Below are positions 7,116 to 14,637 of a stretch of DNA of 53,123 bases, piece after piece. This DNA is from Leptolyngbya sp. PCC 7375 (GTDB taxonomy: Bacteria; Cyanobacteriota; Cyanobacteriia; Phormidesmidales; Phormidesmidaceae): assembly GCF_000316115.1 (NCBI RefSeq), contig NZ_JH993794.1, forward strand, positions 1 to 53,123, read 5' to 3'. The notes beneath the pieces were generated by a model. That model saw only the letters and a list, made by a program, of their open reading frames with translations, ran no database searches and was not told the origin of the DNA. The position numbers and the translations under genes are program-made. The stretch's first letter is position 1; each line of letters begins with the position of its first letter.

Positions 7116-8999
7116 ATGCCTAGAACATTACGAACCAAGAACAAAATTAGAGAATTCAAACCAAAGTACAAACTCAGAGACGGACAAAGTGCAGCTTCAG
7201 AGTGGATTCTAGATAATCCCAAAGCCGATAAGCTTTTCTTGCATTTCCCAACAGGGTATGGGAAAACACTCGCTTTTCTAGTGACGTACCTTAGCCTGTG
7301 CAATACCAATAGAGTAAATAGAGCCTTAATTGTAGTGCCTAGCTCTGAGCAGTTTTCTAGCTACATTAAAGACTTGGAAAATGATTGTAGCGAGAAGTTG
7401 AGAGTTCGTCTCACAGGTGTCTGTCAAGCGAATGAACTCTATTCCATAAAAGATTGTCAGTCAGGGAAGGCAGAGGTTTTTATCACCACCTATCAAGCCC
7501 TGCTTAGCCCTGTCAGCTTTGAGTTGGTCAGACGACTGATGAGCCTAGGTCATAACTGGCTTCTGGCATTAGACGAGGTTCATCGCACCTCTGACATTAA
7601 CAAGTGGGGAGAGCAGGTTAAAAACCTTCCGTATGAATTCTGTTTAGGGCTAACAGCAACCCCTGAGCGGTCTGATCGGGTGAGCTTACCCATTATTGGC
7701 AGCCCTGATATTGCGGTCACCCTGAAGGAAGCCCTAGAAGAGGATGCTATCCGCCCAGTAAGAACCCACGTCCGAACCTATTATGTTGATGTTGACTTTG
7801 TCGGGGAAGGAGAGCCCGATCGGGTGAGTGAAGATGACATTGATGAATACGTTGCTAGGCTTGCATTAGAAGGCAAGAATGTGACTAAACGTCAAATTTT
7901 GGAAGAAGCCCGATACTACGATCAATATGTTTGCCCTCTAATCACAGATGCGGTTAGTAGGCTAAATGCCAAAAACGCAAAACATCCCGATCAACATCAG
8001 ATGCTCGTTTTTGCGATGTCCTGCAAACATGCTGAACACCTGTGCAAAGTGATCAACAAAACGCATGGTGAAGGATTTGCTGATTGGATTGGAACACAGT
8101 CCACTATCAACGGCTCTACCTATGGGCGACCAGATAAAGTCAACAACCAGATTATCGAACAATACAAAGACAATAAACTGAAATGTCTGGTCCAAGTATG
8201 GAAGGCGGCTGAAGGATTCAACTGTGTTAGGGCGAGTGTCGCAGTCTTCCTCAATATCATGAACAATACCCCCCGAGCCTGGCAGGCATTTGGGCGAGTA
8301 TTGCGGCGTAATGGCAATATTGTTACATTTGGCACCCCTGGACAGCGTGAAGACATTGCAGACATTTACATCACATCTAGCAATGGCATGGCCAGTATTC
8401 TCAAGAGCTTGGACGATTTAGATCTTGGGGAGTATGAAGGCACAGATGTTGACGCGAGTACTGTAAAGCCCACTCTGTCAACCGACGAAGGTGATGACAT
8501 CGATTTACCCGTCATTCACTCAATCCCTGACTTTTTCTTGATAGGAGCCCAGATCAAACAGGATGAAGTGTACTGGTCCATTGATGGAGAAAAGGTTTCT
8601 CAAAGCCAAGTAGTCGAAACCTTAAGTAAAAACGAGGCGTTCAAAGGCATGAGTCAATCAGATTTGCTAACTATTGCCCGTCAAACCATGACGGAAGAGT
8701 TAGGGTTAACCCCTCGGGTCATGAGCCGCACTGAACAATGCAAACAAGCCAAGGCAAAATGCAATAAAGTTTGTGGCACCTTAGCCTACAACGCTGTCCG
8801 CATTATTTGTCACCCTGATGCATTTGAACCCAGCAAGATAGGGCTGCTCAAAAGAAAGATAAATACTCGGTGGAAACGCGCTAGAGGGGCCGTCTCTGAA
8901 AACACACTCGAAGAATTAGAGATGAAATATCGATGGATTCAAGACCTTAACGAAAACATCAGGTTAACTGGGGAGGTCGAAAAATGGATGAGACCATAA
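7116..8999 (+). CDS. DEAD/DEAH-box (SF2) helicase
   Basis: This is a 627-residue superfamily 2 helicase. Motif I is FPTGYGKT (about 44-51), motif II LDEVH in the DExH form (about 152-156), motif III LTATPERSD, and motif VI RAWQAFGRVLRR. Motifs and the two RecA-like domains resemble type I/III restriction or DNA-repair helicases (UvsW/RecG-like) rather than replicative ones. The last 200 residues are a family-specific extension with a Cys-containing part (CKQAKAKCNKVCGTL). It heads a five-gene run whose members overlap or are closely spaced, and overlaps the next gene by 16 bases. A role in phage replication or in conflict with other elements is possible. Confidence 0.85.
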   Translation: MPRTLRTKNKIREFKPKYKLRDGQSAASEWILDNPKADKLFLHFPTGYGKTLAFLVTYLSLCNTNRVNRALIVVPSSEQFSSYIKDLENDCSEKLRVRLTGVCQANELYSIKDCQSGKAEVFITTYQALLSPVSFELVRRLMSLGHNWLLALDEVHRTSDINKWGEQVKNLPYEFCLGLTATPERSDRVSLPIIGSPDIAVTLKEALEEDAIRPVRTHVRTYYVDVDFVGEGEPDRVSEDDIDEYVARLALEGKNVTKRQILEEARYYDQYVCPLITDAVSRLNAKNAKHPDQHQMLVFAMSCKHAEHLCKVINKTHGEGFADWIGTQSTINGSTYGRPDKVNNQIIEQYKDNKLKCLVQVWKAAEGFNCVRASVAVFLNIMNNTPRAWQAFGRVLRRNGNIVTFGTPGQREDIADIYITSSNGMASILKSLDDLDLGEYEGTDVDASTVKPTLSTDEGDDIDLPVIHSIPDFFLIGAQIKQDEVYWSIDGEKVSQSQVVETLSKNEAFKGMSQSDLLTIARQTMTEELGLTPRVMSRTEQCKQAKAKCNKVCGTLAYNAVRIICHPDAFEPSKIGLLKRKINTRWKRARGAVSENTLEELEMKYRWIQDLNENIRLTGEVEKWMRP

Positions 9000-9637
9000 C
9001 ACCTCTGTATCAGCTACCCGTTAATCAGTGGCCAGTAGAGCGGGTTATTGATGGAAAATACCGACTCTTTCAAATGCGGGCAGAAGCCGCCGAAAGTGAT
9101 TGTCGCAAGCTGTGTAAAAGCATCGAGGAAGTCAGAACAGACGATTTCTGGAAAAAGCTTGCCGATACCTGGGAAGAGTTTTGTCAAGAGTTTTACGGGT
9201 ACCCTGCCCAGTGGATTGAATATGTAGCTGAAGGGTACAAAAAACTAGGTAGTCCTGATAAACCCACCACTGCTAAAGAATGCCTGGCTGTTGTTGAAGT
9301 GGCCGCAAAAGCCGATCCGACACTAGAGAGAAGGCAAGGGCAGCGTACGGATTTACAACCTCGTAGTCATGACTACGAGGTTAAGCAAGAAAGGGGTTCT
9401 GATTACCTCGCCCAACGCATAGCTGAGGCTGCCCCAGAGATCCATCAGAAAATGCTGGCCGGTGAATATACATCAACTAGGGCGGCTGCCATTGATGCGG
9501 GCATTGTCAAGCCTCGGCAGACGTTTTCTGTGGGAGCGACAACCGAGCCTGGCGCATTCGCAGGGCAATTGTTTGAGCGCTTGGACCAGGATTTTTTGGT
9601 TCAGGTGGTAGCGATTCTGAATGAGGCACTTGGATGA
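8984..9637 (+). CDS. Hypothetical protein with ParB/KorB-like C-terminal motif
   Basis: This is a 217-residue protein overlapping the helicase end. The N-terminal half (FWKKLADTWEEFCQEFYGYP) is a helical segment seen in cyanobacterial plasmid and phage proteins. After a linker, GSDYLAQRIAEAAPEI followed by AGEYTSTRAAAIDAGIVK resembles the helical 'R.......P.I...M..GEY.S.RAAA..AGI' segment common in cyanobacterial replication or partition-associated proteins. The linker codons are made of a perfect 26-bp palindrome (9357-9382). Function is unknown; DNA binding is a guess from the motif. Confidence 0.65.
   Translation: MDETITPLYQLPVNQWPVERVIDGKYRLFQMRAEAAESDCRKLCKSIEEVRTDDFWKKLADTWEEFCQEFYGYPAQWIEYVAEGYKKLGSPDKPTTAKECLAVVEVAAKADPTLERRQGQRTDLQPRSHDYEVKQERGSDYLAQRIAEAAPEIHQKMLAGEYTSTRAAAIDAGIVKPRQTFSVGATTEPGAFAGQLFERLDQDFLVQVVAILNEALG
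9357..9382. repeat. Perfect 26-bp palindrome inside a coding region
   Basis: Thirteen-base arms, starting AACCTCGTAGTCA, meet without a spacer. The palindrome is in frame and encodes the linker QPRSHDYEV of the surrounding gene. It could be a small mobile palindromic element tolerated in a linker, a protein-binding site, or a transcript hairpin. Confidence 0.85.
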
Positions 9638-9650
9638 TTTGGAGGCTTAA

Positions 9651-10328
9651 ATGAAAAATTTATTAACAGAGCAGCTAAAAATAATGCTGTCGGATGAGTT
9701 TGCAGAGCCTTTCGATACCGCTCTTACATCTTTGGAGGGTTACCAAGTGAGATTCATTAGGCGAATGTTTAGCGAGGGGACGCCAGTTTTGTGTGTGCTT
9801 CGTTCTCCCGCAGAAACCCAAATCGTGCTTGATGACGAAAATGAAGACATTGAAAAAGAAGTTCATTTCGATGATTACTGGCTTGAATTTTGGTCATTTT
9901 GGGGCGGTCGTTTCTCAAGCGGCTTGAACTGCAAACTGGATCTCTATGAAGCCATAGTTAACGCGCAGCCTGAGCTAAGCCCTATGCTTACTCCTGAAAT
10001 CAATTACTACAAGGAGCGCTTTCCAGGGTCAAAGCCACGGGAAAAGTGCTGTCTAAAGGGAGGCGTCTATGTCGGCAATTTTGTGATGACACCTTCTGAG
10101 GCTATCGCCGAAGAGTTCTTGTCACAAAAGTTTTTCAGGAATTTATCCATAACCCAAAAAGTTTGTTTTGCTCAGTCGTTCAGGTCGTTGATGGTCCCAC
10201 CAGATATCAGTTTTGAGGAAGGCCATTCATTGCAGGACCAGATTAAGCATTGGGTGGAGCAAGGAGTCTCAGTCAGCCCGACCCATCCCCGCTCTCATCT
10301 CAGGGTTATTCAAGGAGGCAAAAGATGA
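9651..10328 (+). CDS. Hypothetical protein in the helicase operon
   Basis: This 225-residue soluble protein of unknown function has a good ribosome-binding site (TTGGAGG, about 8 bases before ATG). It is acidic in the first half (DDENEDIEKEVHFDDYW) and has no obvious motif. Its stop overlaps the next gene's start (ATGA), so the two are coupled. No homology was recognised. Confidence 0.6.
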   Translation: MKNLLTEQLKIMLSDEFAEPFDTALTSLEGYQVRFIRRMFSEGTPVLCVLRSPAETQIVLDDENEDIEKEVHFDDYWLEFWSFWGGRFSSGLNCKLDLYEAIVNAQPELSPMLTPEINYYKERFPGSKPREKCCLKGGVYVGNFVMTPSEAIAEEFLSQKFFRNLSITQKVCFAQSFRSLMVPPDISFEEGHSLQDQIKHWVEQGVSVSPTHPRSHLRVIQGGKR

Positions 10329-10636
10329 GCAGCGAAGAGCTTCAGATGCATTCAATAAATTTTGCTGAGCACAAAGGCTACGAACTGATTGATTTTGGTA
10401 TTTACGCCAAGCCTGAATGGTCGAACAGAGATTCTTTCTATGGCATTCAAATAGGCTTGGACTTGCTTAGTGGTTGTATGGGGCTGATCCTTGTGTGGTT
10501 TGACAGAGACGACTACAACAAATGTTCAAAGGAAATTCAGGCAAAAAGCCTATCTGAATTCAAGACTGTTTTTGGTGGCCTAGATGTAGCGATAGCCAGA
10601 CTTGATCTGGCGGCAAATCAGGAGGCAGCAGCGTAA
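10325..10636 (+). CDS. Hypothetical protein in the helicase operon
   Basis: This is 103 residues from the ATG at 10325, chosen because AAGGAGG lies 8-14 bases upstream and it overlaps the previous stop; a longer frame from 10250 is unlikely. A short hydrophobic part (LSGCMGLILVWF) sits in an otherwise soluble sequence. Its stop overlaps the next start (TAATG). Function unknown. Confidence 0.6.
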   Translation: MSSEELQMHSINFAEHKGYELIDFGIYAKPEWSNRDSFYGIQIGLDLLSGCMGLILVWFDRDDYNKCSKEIQAKSLSEFKTVFGGLDVAIARLDLAANQEAAA

Positions 10637-11055
10637 TGACCAATCAACTAAATAAATACGGGCCAACTCTCTTTTCCATCATGTCCCAACATTGCTGGGG
10701 GTGGAACCTATTTGATTTTGTCGATGCTAAACGTCCCTTCTTGGTGACCGACGATAACGGAGTACTGGCCTATCCCTGCGTGCTTACCGACAATGTCAGC
10801 GACGTGCTAGTCCAGATAGAGCATGACTACGATGGACCTGCTCAGTATCGATTACTGTGCTTTGAGGGGGTACCCACTGAAGAGCAGTTTGTGGCTTTGT
10901 GGCAGAACAGGATTAAAGGTGTAATGGTGAGCTGGGTGGACATCCCAACCAGCCTAAAATGGCAACGGCAAACGACAGCAATCATTGATGAGCATTACCC
11001 GGGTGGGGTGAGGCAAATATTAATTGAGCATTTTGGGGAGGGCGTAGTGAGATGA
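10636..11055 (+). CDS. Hypothetical protein in the helicase operon
   Basis: This is a 139-residue soluble protein of unknown function, coupled on both sides by overlapping stop and start codons and with AGGAGG upstream. It is rich in aromatic and acidic residues (QHCWGWNLFDFVDAKRPF). No family was recognised; its context is the tightly packed operon behind the helicase. Confidence 0.6.
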   Translation: MTNQLNKYGPTLFSIMSQHCWGWNLFDFVDAKRPFLVTDDNGVLAYPCVLTDNVSDVLVQIEHDYDGPAQYRLLCFEGVPTEEQFVALWQNRIKGVMVSWVDIPTSLKWQRQTTAIIDEHYPGGVRQILIEHFGEGVVR

Positions 11056-11636
11056 CCAAACCGATCACCAAAGCCCGACTCCTCCAAACCCTTGAGAACA
11101 TCAGCGCCTGGCACCAGCGGACCAATGGCCATAATTGCGATGTCGTGCGTGTGCTCGCGAGATTTGGAATGCAGACTGCCTTCGATCAAGCGGTTGGCAG
11201 GCACGAACCACTGAATCAAGTAAGAGCTGATCTAGAACTAACTGTTTTAGAAGTCCGCAAAGACGAGGCTGCCCTTGAGGCATTGATGGATAAATGGGAC
11301 CACAACATTAACCGCAAACGTGCCAAGGAAGATCGGGTTTTCAAGATTCAGGAAGCGGCAGGTGTCAGCGGTATTGAGTGGGAGTTTTTCGAACTACCAG
11401 ATGGTTACACAATCGATTACCCATGGTTTTCAGAAGATTATCTGCCCTGGATTGAGGCTGATTTGCATATCCTTCGGTGGCATAGAGAGCAAGTACTAGC
11501 GTTTTTTCTGGACTACTTAGACCGCTCCCAAAAGCAGCTGTGGCGACTTGAGTTAGGTGAAAAGCGAGATCAATGGGTGAAGTGCCCTAACCGGTTTTTA
11601 CTAAGTAGGTCAGGCTTGAAAAACTCAGCTATGTGA
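11052..11636 (+). CDS. Hypothetical protein, 3' end altered by IS630 insertion
   Basis: This is a 194-residue helical protein (coiled-coil stretch near ELTVLEVRKDEAALEALMDK) of unknown function, the last gene of the operon, coupled to the previous one by ATGA. Its present stop codon lies in the first bases of the IS630 element. If the IS inserted at the TA at 11630-11631, removing it would replace the final Met with about ten residues (TCRFLPLAT) before a stop at about 12775. Only the very end of the protein is therefore affected and it may still work. Confidence 0.6.
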   Translation: MTKPITKARLLQTLENISAWHQRTNGHNCDVVRVLARFGMQTAFDQAVGRHEPLNQVRADLELTVLEVRKDEAALEALMDKWDHNINRKRAKEDRVFKIQEAAGVSGIEWEFFELPDGYTIDYPWFSEDYLPWIEADLHILRWHREQVLAFFLDYLDRSQKQLWRLELGEKRDQWVKCPNRFLLSRSGLKNSAM

Positions 11637-11680
11637 AGTTGAATAGAGCCAATCACTCTATTGCTAAGGGGCGTTTGAAG

Positions 11681-12091
11681 ATGGGTGCACGGTTACGTGT
11701 GTTTCTGAGTGCTGAAGAAGATCGCACCTTATATGAACTACGAACGGCTACTACGGTCCCTCAACGGGTTAAAGATCGTGCAACCGTCGTTCGCTTAAGC
11801 CATCAGGGGATGTATGTCGAGACCATAGCTGAGTTTTTCAAGTGGAATATTCGGACCGTCCGCGAGACCCTTCATCGTTGGCAAGAGAAGGGATTAGGAG
11901 GTCTGTGGGATGCCCCTCGTCCCGGAGCTCAACGCCGTTGGCAACCCGAGGATATGGAGTATCTCGAAACCTGCTTACGTGAAGAGCAACGGACCTACAA
12001 TAGCCACCAGTTAGCCCAGAAGTTAAAAACCGAGCGCAATGTCACCTTGAGTGCTGATCATCTCAGACAGATACTCGAAAAAAGGGGGTGA
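11681..12091 (+). CDS. IS630-family transposase, ORF A (N-terminal)
   Basis: This is a 136-residue DNA-binding half from the ATG at 11681 (MGARLRVFLSAEEDR); the frame opens earlier at 11633. It has paired helix-turn-helix regions (GMYVETIAEFFKWNIRTVRE and a winged part near PEDMEYLETCL). It ends at an A6G5 run (12078-12088), where a -1 slip continues into ORF B. The joined reading, LEKKG then VIWKRTRHSH, restores the usual linker between the two halves of IS630 transposases. Confidence 0.85.
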   Translation: MGARLRVFLSAEEDRTLYELRTATTVPQRVKDRATVVRLSHQGMYVETIAEFFKWNIRTVRETLHRWQEKGLGGLWDAPRPGAQRRWQPEDMEYLETCLREEQRTYNSHQLAQKLKTERNVTLSADHLRQILEKRG

Positions 12092-12750
12092 TTTGGAAGC
12101 GAACTCGTCATAGTCACCGTGGCAAACAAGATCCGGTTGAAAAAGCAACTAAGTTAGCGGACCTTGATATGTTGCAGTGGTCAGCCGCTATCGGAGAGAT
12201 TGATCTCTATTATCTCGATGAGTCTGGCTTTTGTCTCTGGATGCCCGTGGAATACAGCTACTTTTTTAGGGGTGAGCAGAAGCGACTTGAACAAACGAAA
12301 CGTCGGGGAAAACGAATCAGTATTTTAGGTCTCCTCCAGCCCCTAGTGAATTTTGTATATGGTCTAGTCGTCGGGAGTTTCGATGGAGACCGCTACATCA
12401 CCATGATGGAGGAACAAGCCCGTCAAGCGAAACAACAACTGGATAAAACCGGTCGGATTCGAGTGATTGTTCAAGACAATGGGCCAGTTCATACCAGCAA
12501 AAAAGTGAAAGCAAAATGGGCGGAATGGGAAGCCCAAGGGCTTTATTTCTTCTTTCTACCGAAATACTGTTCAGAGTTGAATCCGATTGAAACCGAGTGG
12601 CATCAGCTCAAAACCCATGAACTGAATGGCCAAATGTTCGATTATGAACTCGACCTAGCCTATGCCGTGATAGAGGGTGTTGAGACTAGAGCTGAGGCCG
12701 GAGGCTATGAGGCAGAACGATTTCGATTCCCGTCACAATTAGCGACTTAA
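12088..12750 (+). CDS. IS630-family transposase, ORF B (DDE catalytic)
   Basis: This is a 220-residue catalytic half with a complete DDE triad: YLDESGF (first Asp), VQDNGPVHTS (second Asp) and ELNPIETEW (Glu, in the position conserved in IS630). It lies in the -1 frame relative to ORF A with a 4-base overlap at the A6G5 run, so the active enzyme is probably a frameshifted fusion rather than a broken gene. No internal stops are present, and the copy looks recent. Confidence 0.88.
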   Translation: MIWKRTRHSHRGKQDPVEKATKLADLDMLQWSAAIGEIDLYYLDESGFCLWMPVEYSYFFRGEQKRLEQTKRRGKRISILGLLQPLVNFVYGLVVGSFDGDRYITMMEEQARQAKQQLDKTGRIRVIVQDNGPVHTSKKVKAKWAEWEAQGLYFFFLPKYCSELNPIETEWHQLKTHELNGQMFDYELDLAYAVIEGVETRAEAGGYEAERFRFPSQLAT

Positions 12751-12764
12751 TGATGCGTTACATA

Positions 12765-12958
12765 CATGCAGGTTTCTACCCTTGGCTACTTAGCTCTTGC
12801 AATATCACAGAGTAACTCCTGCCTTCGATACGGATTCTGTAATTGAAAGTCGATCTAAATTTGTCTGAGATTACTCAATCGATAGAAAGCAATTCCTTGA
12901 ATCAGAAGGTAGGATGTTGAAAATGTATAGTTAGATACAATTCTTCCGGCACCAGTTT
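12765..12958. other. Intergenic region between IS630 and the 83-residue gene
   Basis: No gene is supported in these 194 bases. The first part may hold the displaced end of the interrupted upstream gene (see 11052-11636). No clear terminator was found. Confidence 0.3.
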
Positions 12959-13210
12959 TTAGGGTTTGAGGGATGGATTGACTTCCGATTGTTCAAGTAT
13001 TTGGTTTAGCCGTCTTTGCTCGGCACGTTCTAATCGATGAAGCCCACGCGGTCTTTTACCAAGAAAATTTATAAGTATTTGGCGATAAAGTTCGTTACCA
13101 TGGCCAGCTAGCAAGTGACGTGCCCAGGTGACGACTTTCTGCTCCTGGGCATCTTGACGTTTTTGCCATAAAGGCTTTTCAGAGCTACGCGAATCATCTG
13201 TATCACTCAT
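12959..13210 (-). CDS. Small basic hypothetical protein
   Basis: This is an 83-residue hydrophilic protein, rich in Arg, Gln and Lys (KRPRGLHRLERAEQRRLNQI), with no signal or membrane segment. It is probably helical and could bind nucleic acid. A LexA-box-like sequence lies 13-26 bases upstream of its start. It diverges from the coiled-coil gene at 13338. No family was recognised. Confidence 0.5.
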   Translation of the reverse strand: MSDTDDSRSSEKPLWQKRQDAQEQKVVTWARHLLAGHGNELYRQILINFLGKRPRGLHRLERAEQRRLNQILEQSEVNPSLKP

Positions 13211-13222
13211 AGGAACGAATAT

Positions 13223-13236
13223 AGTTCAAATGTACT
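13223..13236. promoter_or_regulatory. LexA-box-like site in the 13210/13338 divergent region
   Basis: AGTTC-AAAT-GTACT is one mismatch from a perfect palindrome and close to the cyanobacterial SOS consensus (RGTACNNNDGTWCB). It lies just upstream of the leftward 83-residue gene. The overlapping TGTACTATATACA also occurs, inverted, at 5438-5450, so another regulator could use it. Confidence 0.35.
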
Positions 13237-13337
13237 ATATACATGATAGGCCTTAGCTTCATAGTCAGCCAAGACTAAAAATAGTATTCTTAACTTGGAC
13301 AGTCTTATCAGGTTTATCTTCACTATTCTTACGGATT

Positions 13338-14072
13338 ATGGCCCTTAATCCTCCCTGGCTTTCGTTTGCTAGTCCAATTATTGGTGCAGCTAGTGCTCTG
13401 CTGGTTTATCACAGGTGGATTGTAGATCATCGGATCAAGATAAAGGACGATATGATTCTTGCCTTAGAAAGGGAGCTAGGAATAGAGAAAAGAAGTAACG
13501 AGGGGCTAAAGCAACAGTTAGACTCTGCTACTGAGGAAACTGAAAAGGCTTATTCAACGCTTGATAAATTTCTGGAGCAAATTAGAGAACAAGATATTTC
13601 AGCTAGTGATGTTCTGCCTGTACGGCGCATCATGGCAAATTTTCATAAGCTGAATAACTCTCAAAGGATACTTAACGATTACAAGGCTGCAGCTATCAGG
13701 CTTCGACAAGAGCAACCAATATTAGTCAGGAAAATATCACAAAGAACTATCAGAGAGTTCAAAAACTCAATACCAGAGTTTAGAGAAATCATTCCCTGGA
13801 GACAGAAGCAGAATAAGCAGCGATTTGAGGCCGATATTGTTGGCTACCTTAATTGGGTATACGAGTGCCTCTATATTACTGGGCATCCAGACAATAATCC
13901 TATTAGTGATTATGTACCTAATCCTTTGTTATCTTCTGCAGACCCCTATCGCTTGACGGTGCGCCAAATAGTAGAAACTGGTGATTGGTCTACGTTAACT
14001 CTGGATCAAACTTCTTATTTGCAAGGAATGGTTGAGGAATTACTTATTCGTCTGTCAGATGAGTTTAGCTAA
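13338..14072 (+). CDS. Membrane-anchored coiled-coil protein
   Basis: This is a 244-residue protein with an N-terminal membrane segment (about 6-26, LSFASPIIGAASALLVYHRW), then a long heptad-like helix (about 36-85, LERELGIEKRSNEGLKQQLD onward). The rest is a soluble helical domain. No known family was recognised. It lies in a region without operon partners on the same strand, next to the subtilase/AAA+ pair but pointing towards it. Confidence 0.65.
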   Translation: MALNPPWLSFASPIIGAASALLVYHRWIVDHRIKIKDDMILALERELGIEKRSNEGLKQQLDSATEETEKAYSTLDKFLEQIREQDISASDVLPVRRIMANFHKLNNSQRILNDYKAAAIRLRQEQPILVRKISQRTIREFKNSIPEFREIIPWRQKQNKQRFEADIVGYLNWVYECLYITGHPDNNPISDYVPNPLLSSADPYRLTVRQIVETGDWSTLTLDQTSYLQGMVEELLIRLSDEFS

Positions 14073-14074
14073 CG

Positions 14075-14227
14075 CTACTTGCATTTGTAATGTTTGAGCA
14101 GCCAGTCTATAGCCTTAATAACAGTATTTTTCTCTGTAGCTGATGCTGACTTGATACGGTTAACATCTTTCTTGATATCTTTCAGGATATTGCAACGATT
14201 GCTTCCTTCCCATAACCTTCCAGTCAT
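14075..14227 (-). CDS. Small 50-residue basic protein
   Basis: The frame starts at the first ATG after an in-frame stop, with AAGGG about 10 bases upstream. It encodes MTGRLWEGSNRCNILKDIKK and a tail ending WLLKHYKCK. The composition (Lys-rich amphipathic helix, two cysteines) looks like real coding. It converges with the coiled-coil gene, the stops being 3 bases apart. Function unknown. Confidence 0.5.
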   Translation of the reverse strand: MTGRLWEGSNRCNILKDIKKDVNRIKSASATEKNTVIKAIDWLLKHYKCK

Positions 14228-14637
14228 AGACTTATGCCCTTAGATGACGAATGCTTCTACGGACAATTTTCTTTTGCAGAATTGGATATCAGGAGAAATC
14301 CTGCTGCAAGATTGTAGGAACATAAAGCCTGAATAGGCCTTATACGTACCTTGAAGATAGTTTCAGCGACTTTACTCTTTTAGGTTATGAGTATTTTTGA
14401 TTTGCTAAACCCTTAGAAATAGATGGTTTATAGGTTTACTGAATTAAATCGATACCTGCACATTTACTGAGATGTTATACGTGTGATTTCCCTCTTTGTA
14501 CTGAATTAGTTTTTTGACATCACTAAGTTTTTTCAAGAAAAAACAGATGTAGAACATTTGTTTCACTTGTCGTCAATAGTTATGTTGGCAACGAAACCAT
14601 TTAGAAGTCGCTGGTTAAAAGTACTATTGAAATAGAT
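14228..14637. other. Intergenic, AT-rich
   Basis: No gene or RNA is supported. A short hairpin CAGGA-GAAA-TCCTG lies at about 14290-14303. The region probably holds the promoter of the 50-residue gene and the 3' untranslated part of the subtilase transcript. Confidence 0.35.

Larger units (their letters stand above)
11632..12762 (+). mobile_element. IS630-family insertion sequence
   Basis: About 1.13 kb carrying a two-frame transposase. The proposed ends lie between TA dinucleotides at 11630-11631 and 12763-12764, as expected for IS630/Tc1 TA target duplication. The outermost bases, TGTGAAG and (inverted) TGTAACG, match at five of seven positions; the rest of the terminal repeat is poor, so the boundaries are tentative. 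It sits at the end of the helicase operon. Confidence 0.6.

Noticed and set aside
9357..9382. Palindrome as a phage attachment site
   Set aside because: Only one copy was seen in the window, it sits inside an intact gene, and no integrase is nearby.
12088..12750. IS630 ORF B as a broken transposase
   Set aside because: The frame change falls on an A6G5 slippery run and both halves are intact with all DDE residues, so programmed frameshifting is more likely than decay.
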